Assembly: GCA_031269335.1 (NCBI GenBank)
Contig: JAISZI010000092.1
Span: 1-41,541, forward strand
Direction: 5' to 3'
Length of the DNA stretch: 41,541 nt
From: Puniceicoccales bacterium
GTDB taxonomy: Bacteria > Verrucomicrobiota > Verrucomicrobiia > Opitutales > UBA953
A program made the translations under genes and the position numbers. Positions 32,765-41,541 of this stretch are shown piece after piece; within the stretch, counting starts at the first letter, position 1, and the number at the start of each line of letters is the position of its first letter. A model generated the notes under the pieces. That model saw nothing but the letters and a program-made list of their open reading frames with translations, was not told the DNA's origin and did not search any database.

Positions 32765-35700
32765 CTACTGCGCCGTTGTTTCTACTCTGCGACGGCGGCG
32801 GCGGAGTAGTGCGAATGCGGCGATAAATACGCCGGAGAAGAGGCCGTAGGTGGCGGGTTCGGGGACGCCGATGTAGTCGGTTTGGTCTAAGATCAGGCGT
32901 CCGTCGTCGGTAAATAATAAACTGAAACGACCGTTCAATATCTCAAACTCGTTTTGTCCGAATATGGCTAATGCGAGTTCGTCCATGCCTACTACGCTGG
33001 CGGAGGCTGCCATCGTGGCAGTATCCAGCCCCGACATAAGTGTAAAGTGCCCGGGATAGCTCTGCCCGCCATCTTGCGAGGGTTGGGGGATATAGCCAAA
33101 TGCGTCAACGCGCAGGGTGGAGCCAGCGTAAAGGACGACGGTGCCGCTGGCGCTGGTGATTGTTAATTTCGGAATAGGGTTGGCGAAGGTGTCAACGTCA
33201 TCGGAGGCGAGGCGAAACGCGAAGGTGATATTGTTATTGGGCAGTTCGCCGAATACCGGTGCATTAGTAGCGTCTATTGTAAATTTCCCCGGATTCACGA
33301 CGAGCGTGGTGTTCTTTTCCATGACAAAACTTTGCGTATAAACTTTCCCGCCGCCGCCGACATACAGCATGGAACCACTTCTTACCGTGAAAGATTGTTG
33401 ACGTAGATACTCCAACCCGTAGCTTTGTCCAGCGGGGACGTTCAGGTGGAAAATGCTACCGCCGGTGATAATGGTTGTTCCGAAAAAGCCGCTGGCGTTG
33501 CCGGCGTAATAGAAAGGCATTCCGCTGTTTATTTTCAAGGTGCCGCCGCCGGTGATCGCACCGTTTGCGTATTGATAATCACCGTTATACGCAAATTCAA
33601 TAGTGCCGCCACCGGTGATGCTCATATCGCCTTTGTAACGGGCGTGGTAATAAGTCGCTTCCAGCGCGCTGCCTCCGTCAAAAGTTTCCTTTTCCGATCC
33701 GAGCGGACCGGTTATTTGCAGGGTGCCGCCGCCTTTCACGGAGAGATTGCCTTGGAAGGGATTTTCTTTTTGATAATAGGAACCGAAAATTGGGTTGGGA
33801 TTTGTAAAGCCGCGACCTGCGACGATGAGCGTCCCTGAGGTATTTTCCATTTCGACGGTGCCGTATTTACCCGCCGCGTCGGGCATTATTTTACCGGAAA
33901 GAATTTGAGTGGAAGCGCCGCCGTATTGGAAGGTTCCGCCCTGACCGATGACAAAATCTTTGTTATAGTCGCCAGACACGCCTATTGTATTTTTAACAAC
34001 AACCTTCCCAGTGAGCACTTCGAGTTTTGCGTTGAAGGTTGCGTATCCCGTGTCGGAGAGGAGGACTTGACCGGCGGTGCTGTTAACGAAATCCACGCGG
34101 AGGGTATGTGTTTCGGTGAGGGCAGCCGCCAAACCGAAGACACCTGCTCCGGCGATAGTGAGCGTGGCGTTGGGGTCGGTTGTAGAAGCGAGCGATTTGG
34201 AAGTTCCGCCGACGGCGCCAAAGATTATTTTTCCGGTGCTCTCGGTATCTATTGTAATGGTTTGCGCGGAGCCGGAGAAAGCACCGTTGCCGGCGAGTGT
34301 CAGCGCGGCGTTTGTTTGCGATTTGTTAACGAAAAGCAAGTCCCCCGGCGTTCCATTTAGGACGTAGTCATTGAGGAGGGTGACGGAGGCGTTGTTAACA
34401 GGCAGTTCGAGGGTGCCTTTATTGAGAGTCAGCGTGCCGGTGCCGAAGGCGTTGTTATTGGTGATGCGCACGGTGCCGCCGTCGAGGGTGAAACCGTTGC
34501 TGTAAGTGTTTACGCCGTTTAGTTCCAGAATGCCCGCGCCAGTCTTTGTCACTCCTGCGAAGGCGCCGGAAATGGGATTGTTTATCGTCAATTTTCCCTC
34601 GGCGTCCACGATGTTTATCGTGAGATTATTTTTGCTTACGCCAGCCTCGTAGGCGAGAGTCACAGGCGTGTTTAAGACGAGGGTATTTTTGTCCGAGACG
34701 GAAATGGAGACACCGGCGTCGGTTCCCGCCGTGCGCAACACAAGATCGCTCGCACCGGTAGCGTTGAGGGTGACGGTGACTACTTTATTTCCGGTGACGG
34801 CGAGGTGTCCCAGCGTTACTTGTCCCGTGAAAGGCAAGTTCACGTCTAGAGAAGAACCGGAAGCGATGTTCCATGTTGTATTGTCGCTGTTAAAAGTCGC
34901 GAGCACATCTTCACCACTGGGGACGACAATGTTTTCGCCCGTCAAGGGTTTTATCCAATTTGTGACATTGCCGGCGCCATTGGCGTTCCAATTTGTATTT
35001 ACGCCCGATGCGCCCGTCCATTCAAACTCGTTGGTGAAAGCGAAAAGGACGCCTTCGCCGTAGTCGTTAATCTTCACGATAGCGGTGTCGGTAGCGGAGC
35101 CAAGATTGATGCCTTGTATAATGAGACCGATTGGCTGTCCGGTGACGATGCGCGTTTCGCCAAGACCCGTGCTCGTATCGCCGCGCCAGTTGAGCACGGA
35201 AATCTTTTTCCCGGAAGTTATATTAAAAGCGTCCACTGAAAAAACAGTCGGGGAAGCGTGTGTGCCCGCCGTGCCGAGATCGATGACGGAATCGTTCGTT
35301 ACATACAACTCGCCGCCGAGCGTCTGGCTTTGGCTGTTTATATCGAGTGTGCCGCCGGAAAGTTCAAGTGCAGAGACACCGCTTAACAAATTTTCCGCGG
35401 TTGTTTTTATGGTGCCGTTACTGATTACCAACGAAGGGGCGGTTATCTTAACGCCTATTTCGGTGGTGCCCGCGTCCAATGTTTTCAGCAGTGGTCCAGT
35501 TGTTTCGAGAGTGCCCAGATTAGCCGGTGTGATGCTGGTTAAAGCAGTGCCGCCGGTGAGGTAAGTTGCTTTTCCTACGGGTGTTTCGGAACGGAGTTTC
35601 GCACCATTGTCGAGCTGGTAAATTTCTCCAGCACCTCTTAAATAAACATCGCCGGCGTCGGCTTTCAGGTGAAAAGTGGCGCTCGCGCCGTCGGCAAAAT

Positions 35701-38700
35701 GTTTATTAGCGGTGCCAAAATAATTTTTTCCCGTTTCTGCGGTGCCGGTGACAATATCGCCCGTGGGGGCGCGGGCGCGGATGACGCCGTTTTGGGTGAC
35801 GAGACTACCGGAAAAAGTGTTTCCACCGTTGGCGAGTTCGACGACGCCGGAGGCACCACCGCTGCTTCGCGTGAAGCCGCTCGGGGTGGAAGCGCCCGCG
35901 TCCACGATTTTCTTTTCGATGCGCAAAGTATCGTTTACAGCGACACGGATTTGCAGGGTGCCTGCGTCGCCGCGCAGAGTAAAATCGTCTGTTCCGGCTA
36001 AAATCAGGGTATTGGCGTCACCGGAATTATCCACGGCGAAAACAGTGGTGTTGGCGATGTTTATATTATTGGAAATTGTGCGCGAAGTGATACTGGTGCC
36101 CGTATCGCTATAAGCACCGAAAGGGTTGACTGCACTGACCGTAAAAGTGCCCGTGCCGAGGGCGTTGTCATGGCCGATTTGTAGAAGCGGAACATTATTT
36201 CCCTCAAGGGCAATTCCGCCGGAAAAAGTGTTGTTTCCTTCCAAGCGGAAAGTTCCTACACCGACGGCATTATTGGGATCATGGGTCAGGGAAATGCTTC
36301 CGGTTCCGGCGAGCACGAGATTTTTTCCAAAAATGGTGGTTCGTGAGATCAACCACTGGTGGGAACCCGTAATTGTAACGACGCCGCTGTAATCAAATTT
36401 TATATTGCCGATGCAGAGGCTGGCATTGCCAGTCGAAGGAAACTCTAATTTATTGGACAGCACGTGAATCGTGGAGCCGCCGCTAAGGAGAGAGTTCCCT
36501 AAATCGCCACCATAAAGTTTAATTGTGCCGACACCGAGAGCGTTGTCCGCGTTAGCGGTGACAGCTGCGCCACTCATATCGAAAATAAAGTCACCGGTAA
36601 AATCATTGGTTTTATTGAAGGTGATGTTTCCGTAGGCGGCAGAGTCTAATTTATCGAGGGACTCAACGGCATTTGGAGAAATAATAATACCGCCGGGACC
36701 GCTTAATTTTCCATCAAAAACAAGGTTAAGGACAACATTGCGCGCGCTGCTTCGGTAGAAAACGTTTGCGTAGGAGCTGATGCGGTGGTTGCCGGCGGAA
36801 AGGGTGCCGTTTCCGGAAAGCGTCAAGGTGCGGGAACTATTTTCCGGCGTGCTGCCGATACCCGTGGCGCGTTGGAAAATAAAGTCGGCTACGTTAAGCT
36901 CAAAAGGTGCGGAGATGCTGCGGTCCCCTGAAACCGATTTGATGAAAAGTTTGTTGGTTTGTCCGGTGCCGATTTTCCATATTCCCGCGCCGAGGGATGC
37001 CGCGCCTCCCATTATTTCCAACTCGCCACTTTCCCAGACGAGACCGCCTGTCCACGCGGTGCTGTCTCCACTCATACGGAGGGTGCCGACACCTGTTTTT
37101 ATGAGTTTTCCCGAACCGCTAATGGGACCTGTCCAGTTTATATATCCGACAGTGTTTCCGACGTTGTCGTTGAGGATAGTATCCACAGACAATTGCACGG
37201 GAACATTAATGACAACTGTGCCGCTTCCGGAGTGGTTGATTCGAGGTTCGAGTCCGTCGAAAATAAGTTTGCCTGCGCCGCTGCCGGCGAGTGTAAATTC
37301 GGTGGCGGTTGTGGAAAAATTAATTCTGTTAAGTGTGACGGCGGAATTGATGGTAATTGTCTTTCCGTTTAAGTTTGGGTCGCCGTCTCGAAAAGAAACC
37401 GAGGTAGTATTTCCACTTTGCGGAATGGAGCCGCCGCTCCAATTCGTTGCCGTGGACCAATCGGAACCTGACGTGCCAAACCATTCGTTAGTGAGGACGC
37501 CTGAGGGTGCCAGATAATAATAGCCGTTAGTTCGAGCAGAAAGTTCTGCGCCAGGTTCATAGCCGGAAAAAGTGATATTGTCGAGTTGTGTTTGAGTGAA
37601 TAGATTGGTACCGCCATGGTACGCAAAACGAATAAAAGAATCGCTGTCCGGGTCGCCTGCCCATTCATCATTGTTACCCAGCCCAGCCCAGGTGCCGGAC
37701 GCGTTTTGTATCAGCAACGAAGCGTCGGCAGCATAGGAAGCGCTTTTTAGGAAAAAAGTGATGTTTCCGCCATCTCCGAGCAAAATGGAGCCGCTGCCGC
37801 CCGCAATCAAGATACCATAATTTTCCAGATTAAGAGAGTGCCCATTGACATCCAGTGCCCCCCCGTATAAGCCCACGAGAACGTGATCTCCGTCCGATGG
37901 TTTTGCGTCGAGGATTTGGTTGTCTTTTGTGAGGCGTAGCGTGCCCGTGTTCATAGAGATCAACCCTGATTCCGTAGAAAAGCTTTGAACCGAACTTTCT
38001 ATCGTAGTTCTATTTGGACCGTCTTTATCGAAACGGCGACCAAAGACGATGTTTTGCCCCAAGCTCGCCCCAGTTGCGGAAATTGTGAGACCCCCGGCAG
38101 GGACAGCAGCATCCATGCTTGCCGATGAAGTGACTCGCACTTTTTCTATTATTCCGCCGTCAAAAACAGCATTCCCAGAGAATGCAACAAAACCGCTACT
38201 GTTTCCTGTAATCAGCGAACCACTTTTTAAGATGGTAGTCGTCCGAAGAAACGGACGTAAACTTCCACCATTCAGTGTAACAGTCATTCCGTTTTCCAAG
38301 GAAACGTTGCCCCCCGTCGTTTGAATTTCTACAAAGCCGTTGTTGGTAAGGGTAATATCCCCCGTGCCGAGATAATTTTTACCTGGTGCTTCCGCGCCCA
38401 GAACAACGTCTCCCGTCGCCCCGATTACGATTCTTGCAGCCTCCGAGGTGAGGCCGCCGGAAAAATTGCTGTTGGCTCCGGAGAAAGTAAATCCATAGCC
38501 TGTCTGACCATTTGCCTGAAGAGTTAATGCGCCCGTGCCGGTGAAATTAAAATTAGTGCCAAAAGAAATCGACGCATAGACCTCAGCGGTGACCAAGATG
38601 TCGCTGTATATTCGGTTTTGGGTTCCGGTGAGAACGACATTTGTCGGGGTGCTTGGAGCAAACTTGATAGCGGAGAGCCTAAAGCTCGCGTTTTCTTCTA

Positions 38701-41347
38701 TTACGAGGGGGTTTTTGAGTGTGGCGAATTGTGCGTTGTAGCCGCGTATCGCTTTGGTGTCGGAATTTGCTTTGATGGTGATGGGAGAAGTGCCGAGAGA
38801 TGTAGAGGCGCTCAAAGAAATTGTCCCTTTTTCCAATATAATTCCGCCGGTGATTTCCACCTGTGTGTCCATCAAATATAAGTTTCCTGCGCCTTTTTTA
38901 GTAATAGAATACGAGCCACCGCTTTCGGAAATAGTAAGACCGCCGCTCGGCCAGAAGTAGCGGGAGGTGTCTATAATGAGGTCGGAACGCAACTCCATGT
39001 CGGAGAAAATCCTCGGATTTGTTGCTGGAACGGCTGCCTCTATAATTGTTGCGGGAACACCCGGGCTTCCGCTGTCGAAAATTATTTTAGAACTAATGCC
39101 GTTTACCCCGATATGAAAATAGGTTCCCGTGTTAAGGGAAGAATCAAAAACAAGATGGCCGATGGTGAAAGTCGAATTGTCTAATCGGATAGTGTTAATT
39201 CCCGGAAGAAGGGCGGAGTGGATATTACTGTCGAACTTCGCCGTTGCGCCCGGAGAGTTCGGGATGGAATAAATATCGTCGCCGCCCCATGAGAGAGGGT
39301 TGCCCCATTTCCAGTCGCCGAGAAAACCAGTGGAGTCGTTTTTATTATCAAAAGAAGAGACGAGCAACCCGTTGGCAGGTGTGATGGTGCCGGTGGCAGA
39401 GTCGCGGGCTGCGCCTTTGTTGTAGCCGTAGAACCAAACATTGTTCGTGTTTAGGTTGACGGAAGAAATGATTTTAACGACGTCCGCAGAGGCGCCTCCC
39501 GCCCAATTTTCGATACGGAGAATGCCTGCATTATTTACAGAGGAAAAAGAGAGCGAGGTCGTGGAGGAAGAATTACCGCCGAGATGAAAGGTGGCGGAGG
39601 CGTTGTTTGCAATGGAGAGCGCGCCCAAGGACTGGTTGTAACCAGAGAGAGAAATCTTTGCCGGGGAAGAGGTTGGAGAAACAAAAGAGAGCGGTGTGGC
39701 TGAAGAAAGTTGATTGGCGGCGGAGAGCGCAAATGTGCCCGTGGAGAGAGTAAGCGATGCGGCGGAAAAAGTGTTAATAGAAGCGGCGAGCGTGGTGGTG
39801 CCCGAACCTGTTTTTACAAGAGAACCGGCGAGAGCAACAGCACCCGTGGCGGGTGAAAAAGAGAGGACCTGGGCATCGGTGTTAGAGAGTTCAAATTTTA
39901 CGCCGGAAGAAGGAATATCGTTAGCCGTAAATGTTATATTTTGCGAGAGGCGGAGCGTGGCGTTGGCGGCGTTGGAGAAAGTTGTGGCGCCGAGCGTTGC
40001 GGGCGCGTCGATGGTGAAAAAACTGTTGGCGGAAGAAAAGTCAACGGTTCCCGCAGAGAAAACAACGGCGGTATTGGTGACAGTAAAGGGAGCGCCGTTT
40101 TCGAGTTTCAATGTGTTTCCGGAGAAAATAAGCGTGCTGTTGTTTCCACCCGAAAGAGAGGCTTGGGTGGCAGCACCGGAAATGGTGACATTGCCTTTTC
40201 CGAAGATGCCTCCCGCGCTATCGTTGCCAATATAAGTAGTCGTATCTGGTGCAAGTGTGGCTGTAAGGAATCCCGCGGAAACGGCGAGCGAGGAGAAATT
40301 AGAATTTGGATTAGAGAAAGAAAGTGTGCCGCCGCCTATTTTAGAAAGAGTGCCGCCCGAAAGGATGTTTCCTGCGGCAAACGCAAGCGTTGTGTTGGGG
40401 TCGAGCGCAAGGGTGTATCCGGAACCGTTAAAGAAAGATGAGTTGCCGTGAAGCGTGAGCGTATGCTGTCCGATCGGGGCGGAAGCGTCGAGGGTGAGGG
40501 CGAGGGTAGTGTTGGCGAATTGGTAGTTGGATTGGTGAAGGGTGCGGCTGGCGTTAATAGAGAAGGAAAGGGAGGAGGAACCGTCGAGTTGGAGAGAGGT
40601 CGCGGAGGCAGTATTGCCGAGGGCGTCGTCGCGGAAAAGAGCGATGTTGCCGCCGTTAAAATTAACAAGGGAGCCAGCCGTAAAAGAAGAAGTGCCGGAA
40701 GCGGAAAAGACGAGCGAACCGGCACCGGTCTTGGAGAGGATTCCGCCGGCGGAAAGCGATGTAAGCGTAACCTTGGCGGCGGTCGCAGCGGTGTTGATAA
40801 AGAGCGGGTTGCCGGAAGAATCAAGGAGGGCGGCAAAAGTGATGGAACCGCCGAGGGCAGAGGCGTTGCCAACGGTGAGACCGGATGCGGACGCGACCGA
40901 GACGGGGGCGTTGAAGAGGAGGGAGAGATTTTGGGTGAGAGAAATGGTGGCGGGGGAGACACCATTGTCAAAAATCAGCGAGCCGTCGGCAGCGGAAGTG
41001 CCGATAGCGAGGGAATAGTTGCCTTCGGTGTTGAGACCAGTGGCAGATAGTTCGGAAATGGTGCGGGCGGTGCCGAGAGAAATGATCTTGCCGGCAAGCG
41101 TGGGGTAAGCACCGAGGTCGAAGGAGGCGGAGTCGGCGTTGGAATTGGGGACGGCGGCGGGAAGCCAGTTGGCTGGGTCCGCCCAAAGAGTAGGATCGGA
41201 AGCAGCACCGGTGAAGGTGTGAATAGCGGCGGAGGCGGACGGCGCAGTGCCGAGCGCGAGAAGCGCGGCGGCAACAAGGACGCGGCGCGGGAGAGCGAAG
41301 ACGCGGGCGGTGCGGGTAAGAGACGCACGGGAGGATTGAGTTTTCAT
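32765..41347 (-). CDS. Giant beta-strand-repeat (PATR) surface protein with PEP-CTERM signal
   Basis: The 2860-residue protein starts with a signal peptide (RRVLVAAALLALGTAPSASA). The body is Gly/Asn/Ser/Thr-rich with many imperfect repeats of the autotransporter-associated beta-strand type, for example GAGILELNGVNTYSNGFTLD, GTLTLNKGTLEL and GVGTLRMSGDSTAWTGGLVW. These predict a very long right-handed beta-helix. There is no C-terminal autotransporter barrel. Instead it ends VPEPATYGLFSGVFIAAFAL then RRRRRR, a PEP-CTERM sorting signal (motif, helix, basic cluster) recognised by an exosortase, with a short extra tail VETTAQ. It is probably released to the cell surface or matrix. The ATG at 41347 is chosen for the signal peptide. 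The 194 bp upstream to the window end hold no gene and no clear promoter. Confidence 0.93.
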   Translation of the reverse strand: MKTQSSRASLTRTARVFALPRRVLVAAALLALGTAPSASAAIHTFTGAASDPTLWADPANWLPAAVPNSNADSASFDLGAYPTLAGKIISLGTARTISELSATGLNTEGNYSLAIGTSAADGSLIFDNGVSPATISLTQNLSLLFNAPVSVASASGLTVGNASALGGSITFAALLDSSGNPLFINTAATAAKVTLTSLSAGGILSKTGAGSLVFSASGTSSFTAGSLVNFNGGNIALFRDDALGNTASATSLQLDGSSSLSFSINASRTLHQSNYQFANTTLALTLDASAPIGQHTLTLHGNSSFFNGSGYTLALDPNTTLAFAAGNILSGGTLSKIGGGTLSFSNPNSNFSSLAVSAGFLTATLAPDTTTYIGNDSAGGIFGKGNVTISGAATQASLSGGNNSTLIFSGNTLKLENGAPFTVTNTAVVFSAGTVDFSSANSFFTIDAPATLGATTFSNAANATLRLSQNITFTANDIPSSGVKFELSNTDAQVLSFSPATGAVALAGSLVKTGSGTTTLAASINTFSAASLTLSTGTFALSAANQLSSATPLSFVSPTSSPAKISLSGYNQSLGALSIANNASATFHLGGNSSSTTSLSFSSVNNAGILRIENWAGGASADVVKIISSVNLNTNNVWFYGYNKGAARDSATGTITPANGLLVSSFDNKNDSTGFLGDWKWGNPLSWGGDDIYSIPNSPGATAKFDSNIHSALLPGINTIRLDNSTFTIGHLVFDSSLNTGTYFHIGVNGISSKIIFDSGSPGVPATIIEAAVPATNPRIFSDMELRSDLIIDTSRYFWPSGGLTISESGGSYSITKKGAGNLYLMDTQVEITGGIILEKGTISLSASTSLGTSPITIKANSDTKAIRGYNAQFATLKNPLVIEENASFRLSAIKFAPSTPTNVVLTGTQNRIYSDILVTAEVYASISFGTNFNFTGTGALTLQANGQTGYGFTFSGANSNFSGGLTSEAARIVIGATGDVVLGAEAPGKNYLGTGDITLTNNGFVEIQTTGGNVSLENGMTVTLNGGSLRPFLRTTTILKSGSLITGNSSGFVAFSGNAVFDGGIIEKVRVTSSASMDAAVPAGGLTISATGASLGQNIVFGRRFDKDGPNRTTIESSVQSFSTESGLISMNTGTLRLTKDNQILDAKPSDGDHVLVGLYGGALDVNGHSLNLENYGILIAGGSGSILLGDGGNITFFLKSASYAADASLLIQNASGTWAGLGNNDEWAGDPDSDSFIRFAYHGGTNLFTQTQLDNITFSGYEPGAELSARTNGYYYLAPSGVLTNEWFGTSGSDWSTATNWSGGSIPQSGNTTSVSFRDGDPNLNGKTITINSAVTLNRINFSTTATEFTLAGSGAGKLIFDGLEPRINHSGSGTVVINVPVQLSVDTILNDNVGNTVGYINWTGPISGSGKLIKTGVGTLRMSGDSTAWTGGLVWESGELEIMGGAASLGAGIWKIGTGQTNKLFIKSVSGDRSISAPFELNVADFIFQRATGIGSTPENSSRTLTLSGNGTLSAGNHRISSYANVFYRSSARNVVLNLVFDGKLSGPGGIIISPNAVESLDKLDSAAYGNITFNKTNDFTGDFIFDMSGAAVTANADNALGVGTIKLYGGDLGNSLLSGGSTIHVLSNKLEFPSTGNASLCIGNIKFDYSGVVTITGSHQWLISRTTIFGKNLVLAGTGSISLTHDPNNAVGVGTFRLEGNNTFSGGIALEGNNVPLLQIGHDNALGTGTFTVSAVNPFGAYSDTGTSITSRTISNNINIANTTVFAVDNSGDANTLILAGTDDFTLRGDAGTLQIRVAVNDTLRIEKKIVDAGASTPSGFTRSSGGASGVVELANGGNTFSGSLVTQNGVIRARAPTGDIVTGTAETGKNYFGTANKHFADGASATFHLKADAGDVYLRGAGEIYQLDNGAKLRSETPVGKATYLTGGTALTSITPANLGTLETTGPLLKTLDAGTTEIGVKITAPSLVISNGTIKTTAENLLSGVSALELSGGTLDINSQSQTLGGELYVTNDSVIDLGTAGTHASPTVFSVDAFNITSGKKISVLNWRGDTSTGLGETRIVTGQPIGLIIQGINLGSATDTAIVKINDYGEGVLFAFTNEFEWTGASGVNTNWNANGAGNVTNWIKPLTGENIVVPSGEDVLATFNSDNTTWNIASGSSLDVNLPFTGQVTLGHLAVTGNKVVTVTLNATGASDLVLRTAGTDAGVSISVSDKNTLVLNTPVTLAYEAGVSKNNLTINIVDAEGKLTINNPISGAFAGVTKTGAGILELNGVNTYSNGFTLDGGTVRITNNNAFGTGTLTLNKGTLELPVNNASVTLLNDYVLNGTPGDLLFVNKSQTNAALTLAGNGAFSGSAQTITIDTESTGKIIFGAVGGTSKSLASTTDPNATLTIAGAGVFGLAAALTETHTLRVDFVNSTAGQVLLSDTGYATFNAKLEVLTGKVVVKNTIGVSGDYNKDFVIGQGGTFQYGGASTQILSGKIMPDAAGKYGTVEMENTSGTLIVAGRGFTNPNPIFGSYYQKENPFQGNLSVKGGGTLQITGPLGSEKETFDGGSALEATYYHARYKGDMSITGGGTIEFAYNGDYQYANGAITGGGTLKINSGMPFYYAGNASGFFGTTIITGGSIFHLNVPAGQSYGLEYLRQQSFTVRSGSMLYVGGGGKVYTQSFVMEKNTTLVVNPGKFTIDATNAPVFGELPNNNITFAFRLASDDVDTFANPIPKLTITSASGTVVLYAGSTLRVDAFGYIPQPSQDGGQSYPGHFTLMSGLDTATMAASASVVGMDELALAIFGQNEFEILNGRFSLLFTDDGRLILDQTDYIGVPEPATYGLFSGVFIAAFALLRRRRRRVETTAQ

Positions 41348-41541
41348 GACGGCAAAGGTGGTTCGGGTGTGGAAAGGTTTCGGGAATTGGCATAGCAACG
41401 GCTTTCGACGGAAAGCGACTCCGAGCGGCTAAAATCGAGGGCAAGCGGGGAAATCAATGGCACCCGGTAAGGCGGCACATTGCGACGCGTCTGCCGGGCG
41501 CGTCCTGTTTTGGAATGCTTAAGTGCTTGATTTACAAGAAA

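Overview
Likely source: a Verrucomicrobiota bacterium, probably of the Opitutae/Opitutaceae lineage. The lineage call is inferred from a gene set typical of that group: a 2860-residue protein of autotransporter-type beta-strand repeats ending in a PEP-CTERM signal, a GH109 glycosidase with a Tat-like leader, a DUF1080 protein, a diheme protein related to the hydrazine-synthase alpha chain, and a Cas12b N-terminus that resembles, from memory, the Opitutaceae bacterium TAV5 protein. Nearly all gene starts lack a Shine-Dalgarno sequence. No ribosomal RNA is present, so the taxonomy stays an inference.

Layout. 1-1244 (minus) is the N-terminal 414 residues of a Cas12b (type V-B CRISPR effector), cut by the left edge. 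Behind it on the same strand lies a small frame-disrupted gene (1357-1798), then a clear terminator, a PNPOx-fold flavoprotein and a 2-hydroxyacyl-CoA dehydratase subunit. A tRNA-Asn(GUU) (minus) precedes a plus-strand run: glmS with Ser in place of the catalytic Cys, an ABCG-type half transporter, a small membrane-anchored protein and a secreted repeat protein. wecC (minus) converges on that run. A DUF1080 protein and a FokI-type tandem-domain adenine methyltransferase follow on plus.

After palindrome cluster A (14990-15360) come a secreted beta-propeller (plus) and three minus-strand envelope genes: GH109 glycosidase, AsmA-like protein and HzsA-like diheme protein. Then alr and a Wzz-like chain-length protein (plus), palindrome cluster B (26430-27020), a YejB-like permease and an outer-membrane barrel protein (minus), hisI and mutS (plus), palindrome cluster C (32535-32760), and the giant PEP-CTERM protein (minus) to near the right edge.

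Themes. Most genes serve the cell envelope: amino-sugar and D-alanine supply (glmS, alr), polysaccharide synthesis (wecC, Wzz-like), export (ABC transporter, AsmA-like) and secreted or surface proteins. glmS and alr share a strikingly similar upstream sequence. The accessory DNA-targeting genes are the Cas12b fragment and an apparently solitary type IIS-like methyltransferase. Three intergenic clusters share the same palindromic modules and look like a dispersed REP/MITE-like family. No CRISPR array, cas1, cas2 or cas4 is visible; they would have to lie left of the window or elsewhere.
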